Assembly: GCA_016196785.1 (NCBI GenBank)
Contig: JACPXA010000133.1
Location: forward strand, 1 to 11,138
Direction of reading: 5' to 3'
Origin: Elusimicrobiota bacterium
Lineage (GTDB): Bacteria; Elusimicrobiota; Elusimicrobia; 2-01-FULL-59-12; JACPXA01
DNA: 11,138 bases
Under the pieces are notes generated by a model that had not been told where the DNA came from, made no database searches, and saw only the letters and a list, made by a program, of their open reading frames with translations. Shown here piece by piece: positions 5,931-11,138 of the stretch. The translations under genes were made by a program, and so were the position numbers. Each line of letters starts with the position of its first letter. Within the stretch, counting starts at the first letter, position 1.

Positions 5931-8543
5931 CTACATACCTCGCGGTTCCATACCTTTCCTGAGGACTCGGTCCACCTCGTCAGCGAGTTCCTTTGGGTGG
6001 CGTCCTGACGAAAGTCGCGCCAATGAGGGTTTTGACAAAGTGGGAACGGTAAACTTTGCCGCCTGCTGTGCCCTGAGTCGCAGGCTGTGCGGTCCTTTGT
6101 CCCAATCCGTAACGCCTGTGATGATGACGACCGGGATGTCCTTGAGTCGCAGATCGGCTTTCATCGTTTTCAGAACTTGGTCCCCCTTGACCTTAGGCAT
6201 TGCAAGATCAAGCGTCATCAGGTCAATGGGTTCGCGGTTCAGGATCTCCAGGGCCTCATCCCCATCCGAAGCGGTGAGGACTTCGTATCCACGGCCTTTG
6301 AGAAGCGTGGCAATCCCGTTGAGGTCTTTGGGGTTGTCATCCACCACCAAGACTCGTGCTGCCTGAGTTTCCTTCGGAGTTCTGCTGAGATGCGTCCTCG
6401 GGGAACGACTGATCGAGGGTTTCAGTCGTTCTTCGGACACCGGCACATTGGTTCCGAGCGAAATTCCTTCATCACCAGAGATGACCGGGAACCTCACCGT
6501 GAATACCGAGCCTTTCCCCTCTGTGCTTTCCACAGCCACCTTGCCACCATAGAGCTCGACCGTCTCCTTGACGATTGCTAAACCAAGTCCACTCCCTTCC
6601 ACGCGGTCGTTCGGAGCGACGCGGTGAAACGGTTCCCATATCCGTTCGAGTTCACTGGCGGGGATTCCACACCCCGTATCACTCACCGAGATGACGACCC
6701 ATCCTTCCTTTACTTCTACGGTGACCTCAATGTGCCCCTGCGAGGTGTACTTATAGGCGTTGGTCAACAAATTCGTAAAGACATGGTCTCGGAAACTTGC
6801 CTCTTCCCCTAACATCGGTGGAAGTTTGTGAGGCACTTGAACCCTGAAGCTGAGCCCCTTCCTTTCAATGAGCGTCCGCAGACGGCGGCAGGCTTGCTCG
6901 AGCGGCTGACGTACATTGATGGCGGTTGCTTGCTCTCGCTTCTCATGACCCTGTTGCACCATCTTCGTAAATTCAAAGAAGTTCCTTACCAATTCCCCAT
7001 GCCGATCCAATTCGTCCAGCACGGCGAGGAACGCCTTCTGTTCTTTCTGTGTGAGTCGTGAGGTAACCGTCTGGAAGAGTTCTCTCAGGGTCCAGGGAAC
7101 CCATTTAAAGATCCCTTGCATCTCATGAGCGATCCGAGGAGCAAAGAGCGTCGTCCGCTGGACTGTGACGATGATGCGAAAGAGTTCTTCCTCCCAATGT
7201 CCAACATGTCGTAACCAAGTGAGGTCTCCCTGATGATACATCGTCCCGTTCGCCTTGGGTCCTAATGTGATGACCCCAAGGAGTTCCCCAAACATAAACA
7301 TCGGGATCGCCACCACCGCTTGTGTGAGCTCAAAGTCTTCTGCCAATGCTGCGTATTCAGGGTAGGTTCCCTGCAGTGAGAGTTCCTCTTTCAAGAGGAT
7401 ATCCTTGGCCTGAACGAGTCGTTGAATCAGCGGTTGCTCTCTTCGCAAGTGTATCCAAATCGTTGCTGTGGGATCACTCAACCCAGCTTGGGCTTTGAGG
7501 TGGAAGGTCTTGTCCATCTCATCCCATAGGAAAAGTCCGCACGTCTCTGCCTGAAGCACCTGCCGCAACCCAAGGACAATTTCTTCCGCCAGGTCGTTCG
7601 CGGTCCTGGGGGTTTTCTTCAAGTGTTCTTCATATCTGGGTAGTTCGTGCAAGTAATCAAACCGTCCTCGAAAGAGGGAGTGGTCAACGATTGGCTCAAA
7701 CAGTTGGCGCAAAGGAAGGAGCAGTCTGGGGGTCGCCAGGCTGGCGGTCAGGATCGCTAACCCGATGACTAACGGAGAGAAGAACACCCAAGCGACCGCG
7801 ATCAGTGGTCCGGCTACGACAATCGCCGAGAGGGTATAAATCATGACCTCCCTTGTCGCTAAGGTGATGTCTAATAGTCGGTATTTCAGAATGGCGTAGG
7901 GTCCCATCAGGAGCCACACAAAGACGCAGAGATAGGCAAACGGGTAGATAGTGACATGATACTTCGGTAAGAAATCAACCGTCCCTAGCAGCCCTATTGA
8001 GAAAGCCCCTAGGAGGAACCGGATTTGGTTGTAACGGATCAATTGATGTCCGGCTTTTTCCTCCTTGGCAGCACGCCATAACAAAACGCCTCCGCTAATC
8101 CAGAGGATGAAGAAAAACAGGATGTAGAGGCTATACAAGCTTCCCGCCTTGGGATAGTATCCCCAGAAATAGTGATAGACGCCTGCGTAAATAAGATTTG
8201 TTGGAGTCAGGGCTAAGAACAGTACGCCGATGGGGTATATCAACTGAAGCACCCGCCGTTTTTGCAACCTTAGGAAATTGAGAATGAAATGGAAGTTAAA
8301 AATTGGAAGGAAAGCGACCCCAAGAAATTTCACCCTCGACCAGAAGAGCGCCATCGCTTCAGTGCGAGATAAATAGGTACAGGTGTCTCCACCGAGCCAT
8401 ATGGCCATGCTTAAACAAAACATCCCGCCGGTCGTGTAAAGAAGAGGCCGTTTCTTTTTCAGAATGAATGCGCCAGTGAGCCCGCTCATTAGGCTGGCGA
8501 TCATGGGAGGAATGGCGTAAGGATTCAATGTCGGCCTTCCCAT
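5931..8543 (-). CDS. Hybrid membrane sensor histidine kinase with C-terminal receiver
   Basis: This protein has 870 residues. Residues about 10-290 contain seven or more hydrophobic helices, of the same type as the other membrane kinase. A GAF domain lies at about 310-460 (GVITLGPKANGTMYHQGDL). The likely phospho-His is H473 (RIAHEMQGIF); the usual R-x-P-L after it is replaced, so the H-box is atypical. The ATPase has N595 (NLLTNAYKYT), G1 D622 (DTGCGIP) and G2 G650-G654 (GSGLGLA). A receiver follows from about 730 with D735-D736, phospho-acceptor D779 (LTLDLAMPK), the Thr of VVIITG and K838 (LSKPS), so it looks competent. The start at ATG 8543 lies 10 bp after the upstream gene. TTG at 8528, preceded by GGAAGG, is a real alternative, because a related fragment at 10208 starts with ATG at exactly that residue (MNPYAIPP). 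The signal sensed is unknown. Confidence 0.94.
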   Translation of the reverse strand: MGRPTLNPYAIPPMIASLMSGLTGAFILKKKRPLLYTTGGMFCLSMAIWLGGDTCTYLSRTEAMALFWSRVKFLGVAFLPIFNFHFILNFLRLQKRRVLQLIYPIGVLFLALTPTNLIYAGVYHYFWGYYPKAGSLYSLYILFFFILWISGGVLLWRAAKEEKAGHQLIRYNQIRFLLGAFSIGLLGTVDFLPKYHVTIYPFAYLCVFVWLLMGPYAILKYRLLDITLATREVMIYTLSAIVVAGPLIAVAWVFFSPLVIGLAILTASLATPRLLLPLRQLFEPIVDHSLFRGRFDYLHELPRYEEHLKKTPRTANDLAEEIVLGLRQVLQAETCGLFLWDEMDKTFHLKAQAGLSDPTATIWIHLRREQPLIQRLVQAKDILLKEELSLQGTYPEYAALAEDFELTQAVVAIPMFMFGELLGVITLGPKANGTMYHQGDLTWLRHVGHWEEELFRIIVTVQRTTLFAPRIAHEMQGIFKWVPWTLRELFQTVTSRLTQKEQKAFLAVLDELDRHGELVRNFFEFTKMVQQGHEKREQATAINVRQPLEQACRRLRTLIERKGLSFRVQVPHKLPPMLGEEASFRDHVFTNLLTNAYKYTSQGHIEVTVEVKEGWVVISVSDTGCGIPASELERIWEPFHRVAPNDRVEGSGLGLAIVKETVELYGGKVAVESTEGKGSVFTVRFPVISGDEGISLGTNVPVSEERLKPSISRSPRTHLSRTPKETQAARVLVVDDNPKDLNGIATLLKGRGYEVLTASDGDEALEILNREPIDLMTLDLAMPKVKGDQVLKTMKADLRLKDIPVVIITGVTDWDKGPHSLRLRAQQAAKFTVPTLSKPSLARLSSGRHPKELADEVDRVLRKGMEPRGM

Positions 8544-8553
8544 CTGAACATGG

Positions 8554-8850
8554 TCATGGCCGGAGTGTGGCTAGTTCAGGCGTGTTCTGTTGTGCTGGCA
8601 GGTCACTGCCATTGAACGATGGCTGACCGGACTGGTCACGCGGGAGTACCCGCAGACTCCGGCTCACCCCTCGATCCCAAGTGACATACCCTTTCCGAGC
8701 CAGCCGTTCCAACGTGGTTTGAATGCTCCAGTGGCGTTGTCTCATCACGTGGGCGAGCTGGCGGTGAGTGGGAGAATAGCCATGCTCCTGCCGAAATGTT
8801 TGGATGAGTTGTAGCAGAGCAGCTTCGACCTTGGTCAGCGTCATAGCCAT
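8554..8850 (-). CDS. Small LexA-type winged-helix DNA-binding protein without protease domain
   Basis: From ATG 8850 the protein has 98 residues. Residues 1-70 follow the LexA N-terminal domain closely: LTKVEAALLQLIQTF, HGYSPTHRQLAHVM for helix-turn-helix entry, LERLARKGYVTWDRGVSRSLRVL for the recognition helix and wing. The Ala-Gly cleavage site and Ser/Lys peptidase of full LexA are absent. The last 25 residues are polar and probably disordered. A longer frame to 8910 exists, but AAGGAG (8861-8866) ten bases upstream of ATG 8850, and a promoter whose predicted start point lies near 8875, rule the longer form out. It is the first gene of the signalling cluster, and an inverted repeat overlaps its promoter, so autorepression is a reasonable inference. 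It is probably not the SOS regulator, having no self-cleavage domain. Confidence 0.85.
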   Translation of the reverse strand: MAMTLTKVEAALLQLIQTFRQEHGYSPTHRQLAHVMRQRHWSIQTTLERLARKGYVTWDRGVSRSLRVLPRDQSGQPSFNGSDLPAQQNTPELATLRP

Positions 8851-8870
8851 TGGTGATCCGCTCCTTCTTC

Positions 8871-8887
8871 CATACCTGTTCAGTATG
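8871..8887. promoter_or_regulatory. Candidate operator: inverted repeat CATAC-N7-GTATG
   Basis: CATACCTGTTCAGTATG has perfect 5-bp arms and covers the -10 box and predicted transcription start of the signalling operon. A repressor bound here would block the promoter. The adjacent LexA-type protein is the obvious candidate, though this is inference. The half-sites are not the E. coli LexA box. Confidence 0.5.
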
Positions 8888-8910
8888 TGGCCAGTAGGCC
8901 AGTTTGTCAA
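8882..8910 (-). promoter_or_regulatory. Sigma70-type promoter of the signalling operon
   Basis: On the minus strand TTGACA (8910-8905) is followed after exactly 17 bases by CATACT (8887-8882). This puts the start point near 8875 and leaves a 25-base leader with AAGGAG before ATG 8850. The spacer contains a tandem direct repeat, GGCCAGT-A-GGCCAGT (8889-8903), which could bind a second regulator. Confidence 0.75.
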
Positions 8911-9008
8911 GGGGAAAATTTAACGGAGCCCCGAATCTTCTCGTGCGGACCAGTTGTGAAAATCTTCAGGATTTCAGATGCTTTAAGAGGAGGATCGAGA
9001 TTTGACCG

Positions 9009-9392
9009 TCATCCCCCATACAGGGGTACTTCTTTCATCGGGAAGTCTCGGAGGGTGTCAGTGACAAGAGTACACCTGTGGTGGATAGCAACCGCCGCGA
9101 TCATGCTATCGGCGATCCCCAAAGTAATCCCCTTGCGTGCGTAGTCGCGCTTCAGAAGGCCTGCCTGCCGAGCGATTTCCCAGGGGATATCAAGATAGTC
9201 AAGGCTTTTCAAAAAGGCTTGTGTCAGAACCTCCTCCTTAGGCCGCAGACCGGCATATACTTCGCTGACGTTAATCGGGCAGCAGGCCAGGAGGTGTCCT
9301 TGCTGAAGCAGATGCTCTAACAGCGACTCTCGATTGTTTTTGCCGTTCAGGGTGTCAATAATGATACTGGTATCGAGAAGGTACGTGGCCAT
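9009..9392 (-). CDS. vapC: VapC-type PIN-domain toxin ribonuclease
   Basis: This 127-residue protein is a full-length PIN domain. The metal-binding acids are in the expected places: D7 (YLLDTSIIID), E44 (VSEVYAG), D95 (GIADSMIAA) and D112 (LVTDTLRDF). PIN toxins of this family are Mg-dependent endoribonucleases that cut specific RNAs, often tRNA, when freed from their antitoxin. The start ATG follows the antitoxin stop by one base, so the two genes are translationally coupled. The target is unknown. No obvious terminator separates it from the signalling operon promoter about 100 bp downstream, so some readthrough is possible. Confidence 0.92.
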   Translation of the reverse strand: MATYLLDTSIIIDTLNGKNNRESLLEHLLQQGHLLACCPINVSEVYAGLRPKEEVLTQAFLKSLDYLDIPWEIARQAGLLKRDYARKGITLGIADSMIAAVAIHHRCTLVTDTLRDFPMKEVPLYGG

Positions 9393-9393
9393 G

Positions 9394-9657
9394 TCAGGCG
9401 GTTGCTATTCTACGGAACCGCTTTTCGTCTTGGTTCCGAATCGCCTTCACCCACTTGGCCGCCCCCTCTTTAAGTTCAGGGTGATTTTTATTTTTCCACG
9501 ATCCTGCGGCCGCTTTCAAGGTTTTCAGTTGATGCAACCGTTTCAGTTCTCGGGAGGCGGCATTGACCAAGAAACTGCTGCGGCCCCGCTTGCCGACCAA
9601 GGTATCGATCTGACCTACGAGCGATTGTGGAATAACAATATGCGTCCGTTGATTCAT
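9394..9657 (-). CDS. vapB: Ribbon-helix-helix antitoxin paired with VapC
   Basis: This protein has 87 residues. The N-terminal RTHIVIPQSLVGQIDTLV followed by GRSSFLVNAASRELKR fits a ribbon-helix-helix DNA-binding fold. The basic C-terminal half would wrap the toxin, as in other VapB-like proteins. AAGGAGG (9664-9670) lies a few bases before ATG 9657. It is directly upstream of the PIN toxin, in the usual antitoxin-first order. It probably neutralises the toxin and represses the pair's promoter. The exact VapB subfamily is not certain. Confidence 0.85.
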   Translation of the reverse strand: MNQRTHIVIPQSLVGQIDTLVGKRGRSSFLVNAASRELKRLHQLKTLKAAAGSWKNKNHPELKEGAAKWVKAIRNQDEKRFRRIATA

Positions 9658-9678
9658 GGTCCACCTCCTTCGCCAGAA

Positions 9679-9696
9679 TGGGATACAGAAGTCCCA
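9679..9696. promoter_or_regulatory. Candidate VapB operator, TGGGA-N8-TCCCA
   Basis: Perfect 5-bp arms (9679-9683 and 9692-9696) lie between the vapBC -10 box and the ribosome-binding site, where ribbon-helix-helix antitoxins commonly autoregulate. Assignment rests on position alone. Confidence 0.4.
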
Positions 9697-9700
9697 CTTC

Positions 9701-9729
9701 AGTTTAACATACTATGGGATTTTCGTCAA
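9701..9729 (-). promoter_or_regulatory. Promoter of the vapBC pair
   Basis: TTGACG (9729-9724) and TAAACT (9706-9701) on the minus strand are separated by exactly 17 bases. The -35 box is near consensus and the -10 box is moderate. The predicted start point lies near 9694, inside the candidate operator. Confidence 0.55.
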
Positions 9730-9764
9730 GGTCAGGGTGCTCGACGAGGGGAATGACGGCCCAA

Positions 9765-9918
9765 GTCCTGTGGGGTTACCGATGCATCGGGAGCCACGAC
9801 TTCGTTTTAAGGGAACGGTACTGGGCAAGGAGAATCCTAGCTGGTAAGACTGCTCCCACACCGCGGGAGTCAGGCATCTCGCCGTAACCGAGCCAACGCC
9901 TTGAGGGTTAACCGCAGG
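9765..9918. repeat. 154-bp direct repeat, copy 1 (unidentified structured element)
   Basis: This stretch is repeated at 10984-11137 in the same orientation with only three substitutions. It contains a perfect 12-bp palindrome CCGATGCATCGG (9779-9790), a hairpin GACTGCTCCC...GGGAGTC (9848-9871) and GGTTAACC (9906-9913). Its 5' GGTTACCG is nearly complementary to CCGTAACC near the 3' end. The only frame open throughout this copy (minus strand) has a stop in the other copy, which argues against coding. It could be a non-autonomous mobile element, the end of a larger element, or a structured RNA. I do not recognise the family. Confidence 0.9.
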
Positions 9919-9923
9919 TCGTA

Positions 9924-10214
9924 TTATAACTGCTCAATAAATTCTTCAAGGCCGAGTCCAGTAGCGCCAAGGATACTCTTTAAAGTTTTAGGACGACCTG
10001 CTTCCCTTGCTGTTTCAGAATAGTCAGTTCCTTGTTCACAGCTCGTAGATAGAGGTGGATCGCATCCTTGATATGCTCCAGGGGCTAACAACGTGTGCTG
10101 TTCAAGCAGATTTTCGATGGCGTCGCCTCCCTCTTCCCTCAGAATGAACGCGCCAGCGAGCCCGCTCACTAGGCTGGCGATCATGGGAGGAATGGCATAC
10201 GGATTCATTGACAT
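9924..10214 (-). pseudogene. Chimeric fragment: sensor-kinase N-terminus joined to toxin-antitoxin debris
   Basis: The first 26 or so residues (MSMNPYAIPPMIASLVSG and on to FIL) match the N-terminus of the hybrid kinase at 8543. The DNA of 10141-10200 differs from 8461-8520 at 5 of 60 positions, mostly silent, so it derives from a related kinase gene, not a recent copy. The membrane domain then stops abruptly. The rest is unrelated, and its last residues, KTLKSILGATGLGLEEFIEQL, resemble the C-terminus of HicA/YcfA toxins. The open frame is therefore a junction product and probably not a functional protein. Confidence 0.65.
9980..10081 (-). pseudogene. HicB-like antitoxin remnant
   Basis: A second minus-strand frame overlapping the chimeric fragment reads LEHIKDAIHLYLRAVNKEL and ends at a TAA. 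It resembles the helix of HicB antitoxins, whose usual form is EALxxIKEAIxLYLE. A TAG lies two codons before it and no start is present. Followed in the neighbouring frame by a HicA-like C-terminus, it suggests a decayed hicBA pair with deletions and frameshifts. The match is short and from memory. Confidence 0.35.
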
Positions 10215-10303
10215 CTAGCGTTCCATGCTTTCAAGGGTACCTTTAAGACATAACAGGAAAACCACCATTTTTCAAGAGGAATTTTAAATTGCTGAGCAAC
10301 TTT

Positions 10304-10606
10304 TCAAGCCGGCGGTTTTGCGAAGGTGGCACGAAGCCCTTGGTCAATCCATTCACGCATGAGGGTCTGATAGGGGATCTTGCGCTTTTTAGCGATTTCC
10401 TTAGACTTCTCGATTTCCCATTGTGCCAAGCGGATGGAAATTAAGCGCTTCTTCGCCCGTTCCCGAATCCGCTGAGCCAAGACGGGCGATAGGACAAACA
10501 TATCATCCACGGGCTTAAGATCATGAATATAATCTTTGAGACCATGGGTATCCCAAAATGTTGCTGCTTCTTCTGAGTTTTTAAAATGGGGCAGTTTCTT
10601 TTTCAT
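10304..10606 (-). CDS. brnA: BrnA/CopG-type antitoxin of the BrnT pair
   Basis: This protein has 100 residues. It begins with the HFKNSEEAATFWDTHGLKDYI pattern common in antitoxins that accompany BrnT-type toxins. It ends with a ribbon-helix-helix-like segment, ISIRLAQWEIEKSKEIAKKRKIPYQTLMREWIDQGL, which should bind DNA. It starts 3 bp after the toxin stop, and its ribosome-binding site AAAGGG lies inside the toxin's last codons, so it is coupled to it. It should neutralise the toxin and repress the shared promoter. Gene order is toxin first, as usual for brnTA. Confidence 0.85.
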   Translation of the reverse strand: MKKKLPHFKNSEEAATFWDTHGLKDYIHDLKPVDDMFVLSPVLAQRIRERAKKRLISIRLAQWEIEKSKEIAKKRKIPYQTLMREWIDQGLRATFAKPPA

Positions 10607-10609
10607 AGG

Positions 10610-10879
10610 TCACCCTTTCCTTTTATAAAGTTTGCGTTCCCAATTTTCCATATCCCTGGCTGTCACAACACGAAACGCTGCAGAACGTGAACTACGTTCA
10701 ATAACGCAGAGGAGATAACGCCCTGCCGCTGTCTTTCCAAGAACGAGATAACGACCGTCTCGCCCCCCGGCGATATAATGCCTAGATTCAAATACCTCTT
10801 CGACCTCAGCCGGTACGACGTTGTGCCCGCCGAGATGCTCGATATTAGAGTCGTCCCATTCAAAGTCAGGGATGGTCAT
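10610..10879 (-). CDS. brnT: BrnT-family toxin ribonuclease
   Basis: This 89-residue protein is the normal length for BrnT, a RelE-fold ribonuclease toxin. Family hallmarks seen are FEWDDSNIEHLGGHNV at the N-terminus, EVEEVFES, then GRYLVLGKTAAGRYLLCVI and the closing FRVVTARDMENWERKLY helix. Transcription should start near 10888, only about nine bases before ATG 10879, with no clear ribosome-binding site. Translation may therefore be close to leaderless and toxin output weak relative to antitoxin. Confidence 0.9.
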   Translation of the reverse strand: MTIPDFEWDDSNIEHLGGHNVVPAEVEEVFESRHYIAGGRDGRYLVLGKTAAGRYLLCVIERSSRSAAFRVVTARDMENWERKLYKRKG

Positions 10880-10894
10880 CTGTAGCTACTTTTT

Positions 10895-10923
10895 AGTATA
10901 TACATACGCACAAGGGATGTCAA
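10895..10923 (-). promoter_or_regulatory. Strong sigma70-type promoter of brnTA with overlapping palindromes
   Basis: TTGACA (10923-10918), exactly 17 bases, then TATACT (10900-10895) on the minus strand is almost perfect consensus. The palindromes GTATATAC (10896-10903) over the -10 box and GTAGCTAC (10882-10889) over the predicted start point are candidate sites for the BrnA antitoxin. Confidence 0.8.
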
Positions 10924-10983
10924 TGCCAAACTTAGGATGTCCTCTGTTGTTCCCATGATTGAAATGAATTCAGCCTGATGCCT

Positions 10984-11137
10984 GTCCTGTGGGGTTACCG
11001 ATGCATCGGGAGCCACGACTTAGTTTTCAGGGAACTGTACTGGGCAAGGAGAATCCTAGCTGGTAAGACTGCTCCCACACCGCGGGAGTCAGGCATCTCG
11101 CCGTAACCGAGCCAACGCCTTGAGGGTTAACCGCAGG
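10984..11137. repeat. 154-bp direct repeat, copy 2
   Basis: This is the second copy of the element at 9765-9918, in the same orientation and differing at three positions clustered in 11022-11038. It keeps the CCGATGCATCGG palindrome (10998-11009) and both later hairpins. It begins about 60 bp upstream of the brnTA promoter and ends one base before the window edge. The 9918/9919 boundary in copy 1 and the 11137/11138 boundary here differ, so 154 bp appears to be the real unit on that side. Confidence 0.9.
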
Positions 11138-11138
11138 G

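Noticed and set aside
6087..6581. Plus-strand open frame of 164 codons opposite the hybrid kinase
   Set aside because: It lies fully antisense to the conserved kinase/receiver region and shows no family resemblance or ribosome-binding site.
8554..8850. Full SOS repressor LexA
   Set aside because: The protein ends after the winged helix. It has no cleavage site and no Ser/Lys peptidase domain.
9334..9756. Plus-strand open frame of 140 codons across the vapB region
   Set aside because: It is antisense to vapB and to the vapBC promoter. The VapB/VapC pair on the other strand explains the region.
9765..9918. Integron attC site or group II intron end
   Set aside because: GTTA-type short motifs are present, but I could not recognise the attC core-site arrangement, an intron domain V or any integrase or reverse transcriptase nearby.
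9730..9918. Protein-coding reading of the 154-bp repeat on the minus strand
   Set aside because: The frame is open in copy 1 but has a TGA in copy 2 caused by one substitution, and there is no start codon context.

Overview
The window reads as bacterial chromosomal sequence of moderately high GC. Every convincing gene lies on the minus strand. The membrane sensor kinases, whose N-termini resemble NPYAIPPMIASL, and the mix of signalling genes with toxin-antitoxin pairs remind me of Nitrospirota-type genomes. That lineage call is weak and rests on memory of families, not on a search.

Positions 8910 down to 1 look like one long signalling operon. A near-consensus sigma70-type promoter (8882-8910) carries an inverted repeat over its -10 box. 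It is followed by a small LexA-type winged-helix protein without a protease domain (8850-8554), then a hybrid sensor kinase with a multi-pass membrane domain, GAF, kinase core and receiver (8543-5931). Next comes a three-module enzyme: a PilZ c-di-GMP-binding domain, a LuxD-like acyl-transferase/thioesterase domain and a class I SAM methyltransferase (5919-3659). After it come a second membrane/GAF sensor kinase (3662-1533), a stand-alone receiver (1475-1014) and the 5' part of a third membrane/GAF/PAS sensor protein that runs off the left edge (944-1). Gaps are 10, 11 and -4 bp for the first four genes. Two REP-like hairpins separate the last three genes.

The PilZ/LuxD/methyltransferase gene is interrupted around 4897-4902. 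The frame shifts just after the nucleophile-serine elbow, and about 20-25 residues expected in LuxD-type proteins are missing. The catalytic Ser is therefore in one reading frame and the Asp, His and methyltransferase in another. Either this copy is broken or the assembled sequence has a deletion. Read as an intact ancestor, the cluster suggests a system that makes or modifies an acyl-derived metabolite under c-di-GMP control and couples it to membrane sensor kinases. That function is inference.

Positions 9009-11138 form a toxin-antitoxin island: a VapB/VapC pair (9657-9009), two 154-bp direct repeats differing at 3 positions (9765-9918 and 10984-11137), and between them a chimeric pseudogene (a kinase N-terminus joined to HicB/HicA-like debris, 10214-9924) and a BrnT/BrnA pair (10879-10304) with its own strong promoter. 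The repeats are non-coding by sequence comparison, rich in small palindromes, and unidentified.

No rRNA, tRNA, CRISPR array or intact transposase was seen. No gene-free stretch exceeds 300 bp. The longest, 9658-9923 and 10880-11138, hold TA promoters and the 154-bp repeats.
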